Origin: Acinetobacter sp. ANC 5054
GTDB taxonomy: Bacteria > Pseudomonadota > Gammaproteobacteria > Pseudomonadales > Moraxellaceae
Assembly (NCBI RefSeq): GCF_002135295.1
Contig: NZ_NEGG01000005.1
Coordinates: 124,001-188,000, forward strand
Direction of reading: 5' to 3'
DNA length: 64,000 nt
Shown piece by piece: positions 59,294-64,000 of the stretch. Both the position numbers and the translations under genes were made by a program. The notes under the pieces were generated by a model. That model saw nothing but the letters and a program-made list of their open reading frames with translations, was not told the DNA's origin and searched no databases. Position 1 is the first letter of the stretch; each line of letters begins with the position of its first letter.

Positions 59294-60802
59294 ATGACTG
59301 TTCGTACGCGTATCGCACCTTCTCCTACTGGTTTCCCACATGTTGGGACTGCCTACATTGCATTGTTCAACTTATGTTTTGCAAAACAACATGGTGGTGA
59401 ATTCATTCTTCGTATTGAAGATACAGACCAACTGCGTTCTACTCCTGAATCTGAAAAAATGATTTTGGATTCATTGCGTTGGTTAGGTTTAAACTGGTCA
59501 GAAGGTCCAGATGTTGGCGGGCCACATGCACCTTACCGCCAATCTGAACGTATGGATATTTATAAACAATACGCTTTAGAACTTGTTGAAAAAGGTCATG
59601 CATTCTACTGCTTCGCAACAGCAGAAGAACTCGATCAAATGCGTGCAGAACAACAAGAACGTGGTGAATCACCTCGTTATGATGGTCGTGGTTTAAAACA
59701 CACAGCTGAAGAAGTAGAACGCCGTCTGGCTGCTGGCGAACCACACGTGATTCGTATGAAAGTGCCAGAAGAAGGCATTTGTAAATTTAACGATTTACTT
59801 CGCGGTGAAGTAGAAATTCCATGGGCGCAAGTCGACATGCAAATTCTATTGAAGACCGATGGCCTACCAACGTATCACTTAGCAAACGTTGTCGATGACC
59901 ATTTAATGGAAATTACCCACGTGATTCGTGGTGAAGAATGGATTCCATCGGCGCCTAAACATCAGTTGCTTTACAAATACTTTGGTTGGGATATGCCTGT
60001 GCTTTGCCACATGCCATTACTACGTAACCCAGACAAATCAAAACTGTCTAAACGTAAAAACCCAACATCCATCAACTACTACAAAGATATTGGTGTTCTA
60101 CCAGAAGCATTGTTGAACTACTTAGGTCGTATGGGTTGGTCTATGCCTGATGAAAGTGAGAAATTCACTTTGACAGAAATGATTGAACACTTCGACATTA
60201 AACGCGTGTCTTTAGGCGGCCCAATCTTTGATGTCGAAAAACTCAACTGGTTAAATGGTCAGTGGATTAAGGGCTTAACCCCTGCTGAACTTCTAAACAC
60301 CTTGTTGACTTGGAAATCAGACCGTCAAACGTTGGAAGATATTGCAGCAGCGATTCAGCCACGTATTAACCTATTGTCTGAAGCAGTAAACTGGGCTGGT
60401 TTCTACTTCAACCAATTCCCAACACTGTCTAAAGAACAGTTCGAAAGCAAAAAATTGTCTGAAGAACAAGTTCGTCAAAGCCTTCAATTTGCGATTTGGC
60501 GTTTAGAAAGCTTATTTACTTGGAATAATGATACGGTCAGCCAAACCTTGATGGACTTGGCGACACAGATGGAAATCAAACTCCGTGACTTTATGCCAAC
60601 CTTCTTTATTGCCATTGCAGGTTCGACTTCATCTACCCCTGTGATGCAATCGATGGTCACCATTGGTCCTGACTTGACCTTCGCCCGCCTACGTCATGCA
60701 CTTGAAATTGTAGGTGGCCCGAGCAAAAAAGAAACAAAAGCATGGGAAAAGCTCAATGAAAGCCTAAAACTGCCGAAAAATGATGCAGTTGATGAAGCTT
60801 AA
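59294..60802 (+). CDS. gltX: Glutamyl-tRNA synthetase
   Basis: 502-residue class I synthetase charging tRNA-Glu. HIGH-type motif [15 protein letters not shown] at the N-terminus and KLSKRK as the KMSKS motif. Length and the anticodon-binding C-terminus are normal. It lies 90 bp upstream of a tRNA-Glu gene, so enzyme and substrate are encoded next to each other. Confidence 0.97.
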   Translation: MTVRTRIAPSPTGFPHVGTAYIALFNLCFAKQHGGEFILRIEDTDQLRSTPESEKMILDSLRWLGLNWSEGPDVGGPHAPYRQSERMDIYKQYALELVEKGHAFYCFATAEELDQMRAEQQERGESPRYDGRGLKHTAEEVERRLAAGEPHVIRMKVPEEGICKFNDLLRGEVEIPWAQVDMQILLKTDGLPTYHLANVVDDHLMEITHVIRGEEWIPSAPKHQLLYKYFGWDMPVLCHMPLLRNPDKSKLSKRKNPTSINYYKDIGVLPEALLNYLGRMGWSMPDESEKFTLTEMIEHFDIKRVSLGGPIFDVEKLNWLNGQWIKGLTPAELLNTLLTWKSDRQTLEDIAAAIQPRINLLSEAVNWAGFYFNQFPTLSKEQFESKKLSEEQVRQSLQFAIWRLESLFTWNNDTVSQTLMDLATQMEIKLRDFMPTFFIAIAGSTSSTPVMQSMVTIGPDLTFARLRHALEIVGGPSKKETKAWEKLNESLKLPKNDAVDEA

Positions 60803-60814
60803 TTGATTTTTTAG

Positions 60815-60850
60815 TTGACGCGTGGGTGTTATATCCCTAATATAGCGCCC
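60815..60850 (+). promoter_or_regulatory. tRNA-Glu promoter with a GC-rich discriminator
   Basis: TTGACG, a 17-bp spacer and TAATAT (60838-60843), followed by the GC-rich discriminator AGCGCCC. This is the stable-RNA type promoter expected to be inhibited by ppGpp. Confidence 0.7.
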
Positions 60851-60892
60851 ATACAGCGAGATGGTGTTAACCAAATCAAAGTTGCCTCACTT

Positions 60893-60968
60893 GTCCCTAT
60901 CGTCTAGAGGCCTAGGACATCGCCCTTTCACGGCGGTAACCGGGGTTCGAATCCCCGTAGGGACGCCA
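60893..60968 (+). tRNA. tRNA-Glu (anticodon TTC)
   Basis: 76-nt cloverleaf with the CCA encoded. Acceptor stem GTCCCTA/TAGGGAC, anticodon loop CTTTCAC with TTC, T-arm CCGGGGTTCGAATCCCCG with GTTCGAATC. It follows gltX and ends at a terminator. Confidence 0.97.
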
Positions 60969-60995
60969 TATTCAAGATCATTTGAAATGGTCTTA

Positions 60996-61029
60996 TAAAA
61001 AACCCAAGCATTGCGACTTGGGTTTTTTA
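60996..61029 (+). terminator. tRNA-Glu terminator
   Basis: Stem AAACCCAAG/CTTGGGTTT with a 7-nt loop and a T-run. Confidence 0.88.
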
Positions 61030-61139
61030 TTGCCTAGAGTTTTATTCTTGGCTTTTATTCATCACAATTTTCACTGTGTTTTTTGCTTTCTACATCATTC
61101 AGATTAGAATAAACCATAGATTAAAATTATGGAGTTGTA

Positions 61140-61481
61140 ATGCAATACCGTTGCCCTAAATGCCAAAGCCCTAAAATTATGCCACAGGCGCAAGCAGGCG
61201 AACCTGTTGCACGCCCAGTTGTGCCGAAAAGCTTGATCATGCTGATCCCTGCTGTATTTATTTTATTACTGCTTGTATTAATCAGCATTTCAATGTGGAT
61301 TTTTGGTAATGGTGCTGGCACAACATTACAAACTGCAACTGTTGTGGTTTTTATTATTTGCGTCATTGCAGGCTTTATGTTCTATCGCGATCTACCTGAT
61401 TTTAAAATTTCCATGCAAGGTTTCATGCAGTCACAAAAAAAATGGAAATGTCGTGAATGTAACCACGAGTGGGAAATTTAA
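61140..61481 (+). CDS. Zinc-ribbon membrane protein of unknown function
   Basis: 113-residue protein. An N-terminal CPKC (MQYRCPKCQSPK) and a C-terminal CRECNHEW pair form a split zinc ribbon. Two membrane helices lie between them (about 33-56 and 62-80). ATG 61140 follows GGAG. Small zinc-ribbon membrane proteins of this kind are found in Acinetobacter but I do not recognise a named family or function. Confidence 0.75.
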   Translation: MQYRCPKCQSPKIMPQAQAGEPVARPVVPKSLIMLIPAVFILLLLVLISISMWIFGNGAGTTLQTATVVVFIICVIAGFMFYRDLPDFKISMQGFMQSQKKWKCRECNHEWEI

Positions 61482-61509
61482 TCCTTTCACGCTAAAAGTC
61501 ACATCAAAC

Positions 61510-62496
61510 TTAATGTTGATGTGACTCATCATGGTTATTTTCATTATGCGGATGTGCATGTTCATTTTCAGCATGTTCGTGTACATGACCATGCATTTGA
61601 CTATGCTGATGTGCCAAGCATTCATCTTCCTCAATCTGCAACGTCATTTCAGTAATGCCATGTTCATGTTGTAGCATTTCAATCGCTTCAAAATATAAAG
61701 CATTCCGATCCGCTTCAGGTGCAAACAGATGCACCGTCAAATGTACATTTTTTGAAGTAATGGCCCAGACTTTGAGTTGGTGAATACTCTCCACCCCTTT
61801 TAGCGCCAATAAATCATTGCGTAGTTTTTCAATATCGATTTCTTCAGGGACACCTTCCAATAAAATATTGATACTTTGTTTTAGCAATATCCAAGTTCTG
61901 GGTAATACCCAAAAACCAATCAAAATCGCGATTAAAGTGTCGACCCACATCCAACCTGTAAAATAAATAATGGCTGCACCAATGATCACCCCTACCGAAC
62001 CCAAAGCATCGCTTAATACTTCTAAATAAGCGCCTTTTACATTCAAGCTTTCTTGTGAACTTGAAAATAGAATCCGCATCGAAATCAAATTTATGATCAA
62101 ACCAATGACTGCTACGATCAGCATGCCCATACTTTGAATATTCGGCGGTGTTGAAAAGCGTTGATAAGCTTCATATAGAATATATATCGCAACCACAAAA
62201 AGCATGAGCGCATTAAATAGTGCAGCTAAGATTTCAAAACGTTGATAACCAAATGTGCGTTTATTGTCGGCAGGCATTTTGCCAATTTTGATTGCCACCA
62301 ATGCGATCGCCAGCGCTGCCGCATCGGTAAACATATGTGCAGCATCTGATAACAGCGCCAAACTTTGAGTGATAAAACCTGCAACAACTTCAATAATCAA
62401 AAATGTCGTGGTGAGCACCAAAGCAAAACTGAGCTTCTTAATATTGCCTTCTGTCACTACTGCATGGCTGTGGTCATGCCCATGATTTTCTGCCAT
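61510..62496 (-). CDS. czcD: CzcD-like cation diffusion facilitator
   Basis: 328-residue six-helix metal/proton antiporter. His-rich segments occur at the N-terminus (ENHGHDHSHAV) and over the last 40 residues. The transport site includes SDAAHMFTDA and YLEVLSDALGSVGV. The Glu in the second motif is normal for CzcD-type members. The C-terminal cytoplasmic domain is present (LKGVESIHQLKVWAIT). The likely substrate is Zn(II), with Co(II) or Cd(II) possible. It converges on the zinc-ribbon gene with no shared operon. Confidence 0.92.
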   Translation of the reverse strand: MAENHGHDHSHAVVTEGNIKKLSFALVLTTTFLIIEVVAGFITQSLALLSDAAHMFTDAAALAIALVAIKIGKMPADNKRTFGYQRFEILAALFNALMLFVVAIYILYEAYQRFSTPPNIQSMGMLIVAVIGLIINLISMRILFSSSQESLNVKGAYLEVLSDALGSVGVIIGAAIIYFTGWMWVDTLIAILIGFWVLPRTWILLKQSINILLEGVPEEIDIEKLRNDLLALKGVESIHQLKVWAITSKNVHLTVHLFAPEADRNALYFEAIEMLQHEHGITEMTLQIEEDECLAHQHSQMHGHVHEHAENEHAHPHNENNHDESHQH

Positions 62497-62780
62497 ACCA
62501 ACCCCTGAATGGATGTTTCTGATTAGCTTAACAACTATATGAGGGGTTATAAAATTACATTGTGTATCGCATTACGCATTAGTACATTTAATAAATATAT
62601 AGTTGAAATTTAAATAAATTATTTAAAATAAATATTTGCAATTTGCTATTAACTTCTCGATATAAGCATGCTATTTTTCAAATAGTGTGAAGCTCGTTTT
62701 AAAACAAATAGATGAACAACGACTGGCGCAAATTTTGTGTTTTGCGAAATGCAAATTTAGAACATAAAAAGGAGTTTATT

Positions 62781-63191
62781 ATGATTCGACAAGCTCTTGA
62801 AAAGATAGTAGATGTGTTGTTAAAAATTGGGGATGCAAAGCTGCAAGGAATGCAACTTTCAACGCCCGAAGCACAAGGTGATTATGTTCAAGGTACTTAT
62901 TTTGAACAATTGGCTACCCAGCATCATCATGATTATCTTATGCACCATACGATAAATACATCTGATCTTTCTCCAATCGACTACCGCAATGCTATGTGGA
63001 ACTTCTTAACAGCCGCACTAAAGGGGCATAAAGAAGCACAATATCGCATTGGTATGGCCTATCTCAATGCTGAGTTAGGATTAGATCGCAATTATGAGCT
63101 TGCTCACTTATGGTTGAGCCGAGCTGCCGCCCAAGGCCATGTCCAAGCTGACAACGTGCTAAAACATGCTTATGAAGAAATTGCGTTATAA
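62781..63191 (+). CDS. Sel1-repeat protein
   Basis: 136-residue protein with at least one and probably two Sel1-like helical repeats (MWNFLTAALKGHKEAQYRIGMAYLNA, then LAHLWLSRAAAQGHVQADNVL). ATG 62781 with AAGGAG is preferred over the upstream start of the longer frame. Sel1 repeats mediate protein contacts; the partner is unknown. No signal peptide is visible. Confidence 0.8.
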   Translation: MIRQALEKIVDVLLKIGDAKLQGMQLSTPEAQGDYVQGTYFEQLATQHHHDYLMHHTINTSDLSPIDYRNAMWNFLTAALKGHKEAQYRIGMAYLNAELGLDRNYELAHLWLSRAAAQGHVQADNVLKHAYEEIAL

Positions 63192-63199
63192 ACATCGCA

Positions 63200-63231
63200 A
63201 TAAAAAACCAGCCCTTAGGCTGGTTTTTTAT
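63200..63231. terminator. Bidirectional terminator between the Sel1 gene and ettA
   Basis: Stem AAAACCAGCC/GGCTGGTTTT with loop CTTA and A-/T-tracts on both sides. Confidence 0.88.
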
Positions 63232-63240
63232 TCACATCAC

Positions 63241-63268
63241 AATTAGCAATTAGCAATTAGCAATTAGC
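63241..63268. repeat. 7-bp tandem repeat (AATTAGC)x4 over the ettA stop codon
   Basis: Four perfect copies of AATTAGC. The ettA stop codon (63264-63266, minus strand) lies in the last copy, so repeat-number change would not alter the protein. Confidence 0.9.
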
Positions 63269-64000
63269 TGCCAATTTTACGATATTTTTGACGTTTGGTC
63301 GCAAGGTCATCACCGTCACGCTTACGACGGAATTCTTCAAACTCATGGTAGTTACCTGTGAAGAATTCAGGCGTTTCCGTTTCAAATGACAAGATGTGCG
63401 TTGCAATACGGTCTAAGAACCAACGGTCATGCGATACCACCATTACCGTACCTGGGAATACAAGAATTGCATCCTCAAGTGCACGTAAAGTTTCGATATC
63501 CAAGTCGTTCGATGGTTCATCGAGCAAGATCACGTTTGCACCCATTTGCAGGATTTTCGCAAGTTGTAAACGGTTACGCTCACCACCTGACAACTCACCT
63601 ACGCGTTTTTGCTGATCTTGACCTTTAAAGTTAAAGCGACCGATATATGCACGTGATGCGATTTCATAATCACCGATACGTAAGATATCTAAACCACCAG
63701 AAACTTCTTCCCAAACCGTTTTGTTGTTATCCAACGTGTCACGAATCTGACCCACGTAAGCCACTTTAACCGACTCACCCAATACCACAGTACCAGTGTC
63801 TGGTTGTTGCTCACCTGTCATCATACGGAACAATGTGGTTTTACCCGCACCGTTTGGACCCACAATACCGACAATCGCAGTAGGTGGTACAGTGAAAGTT
63901 AAGTCTTTGTATAGTAGACGACCATCAAATGATTTGCTGATACCTTCAACTTCAACAACCTTGTTCCCTAGACGTGGACCAGGTGGAATGTAGATTTCAG
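63264..64000 (-). CDS. ettA: ABC-F translational throttle EttA (partial, C-terminal part)
   Basis: The window's right edge cuts the gene, and the reading frame stays open to the last base. The second ABC module is present: Walker A GPNGAGKTTLFRMM, signature ELSGGERNRLQLAKIL, Walker B VILLDEPSNDLD. The inter-domain part IYIPPGPRLGNKVVEVEGISKSF matches EttA. The C-terminus is HEFEEFRRKRDGDDLATKRQKYRKIGS. EttA binds the ribosomal E site and slows initiation when energy is low. The shorter start at 63863 is just a GTG inside the P-loop. Confidence 0.95.
   Translation of the reverse strand, partial: EIYIPPGPRLGNKVVEVEGISKSFDGRLLYKDLTFTVPPTAIVGIVGPNGAGKTTLFRMMTGEQQPDTGTVVLGESVKVAYVGQIRDTLDNNKTVWEEVSGGLDILRIGDYEIASRAYIGRFNFKGQDQQKRVGELSGGERNRLQLAKILQMGANVILLDEPSNDLDIETLRALEDAILVFPGTVMVVSHDRWFLDRIATHILSFETETPEFFTGNYHEFEEFRRKRDGDDLATKRQKYRKIGS

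Noticed and set aside
61510..62496. Glu in place of His in the second transport motif of the cation exporter, which looked like a lost ligand
   Set aside because: LEVxSD is, as far as I recall, the normal form in CzcD-type members.

Overview
The window is a contiguous stretch of a gammaproteobacterial chromosome that I place in Acinetobacter (Moraxellaceae). This rests on the AT-rich coding, the lipase-foldase gene lying upstream of its lipases, the fimU-pilV-pilW-pilX-pilY1-pilE block ahead of rpsP-rimM-trmD-rplS, the pilMNOPQ-aroK-aroB-SPOR-gltBD order, and protein sequences that read as Acinetobacter homologues. I see no phage, insertion sequence, CRISPR array or rRNA operon. One tRNA gene (Glu, TTC) is present. 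The right edge cuts through ettA; the left edge falls just past the end of a TSUP-family gene.

Layout: (1) 84-1792, a TSUP transporter and truB on the minus strand. (2) 1945-6559, a secreted-lipase island on the plus strand: one lipase foldase followed by three paralogous family I lipases, each with its own leader region. (3) 6621-8786, the rpsP-rimM-trmD-rplS operon (minus). (4) 8931-16986, a seven-gene minor-pilin and tip-adhesin operon (minus) with PilY1. (5) 17150-21983, ispH (minus), then gmk, rpoZ, spoT and ridA (plus). (6) 22140-23114, a Fur-type bfd promoter, bfd, and a bacterioferritin that has lost most ferroxidase ligands. (7) 23209-27400, pilA with a strong sigma-54 promoter, and beyond its terminator a very AT-rich gene for a 1,211-residue fusion of a PAP2-like domain, an MFS-like membrane domain and a spermidine-synthase-like domain. 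(8) 27522-30828, a LemA/TPM operon and a ferritin-like-fold metal hydrolase. (9) 31072-37047, gltB-gltD. (10) 37487-45195, pilM-N-O-P-Q-aroK-aroB-SPOR, with mrcA (PBP1a) divergent from it. (11) 47976-55993, rlmA and a shortened dcw cluster rsmH-ftsL-ftsI-murE-murF-mraY. (12) 56180-58453, two tandem sulfate-binding proteins. (13) 58835-64000, a small secreted orphan, gltX, tRNA-Glu, a zinc-ribbon membrane protein, a CzcD-like exporter, a Sel1 protein and ettA.

Type IV pili are the main theme. The window holds the major pilin, the complete minor-pilin/PilY1 tip set, and the alignment complex with the secretin, in three separate units. Cell-wall synthesis (dcw genes, PBP1a, SPOR protein) and nitrogen/sulfur assimilation (gltBD, two sulfate-binding proteins) fill most of the rest.

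Most likely to be under-described: the PAP2-MFS-spermidine-synthase fusion in the slot next to pilA where many Acinetobacter carry a pilin O-glycosyltransferase, with a (TA)9 tract in its coding sequence; the degenerate bacterioferritin; the recurrent TGTCAT/ATGACA elements in front of the lipase units; and two prepilins with unusually long leader peptides. All calls are from reading the sequence; no database search or structure prediction was run.
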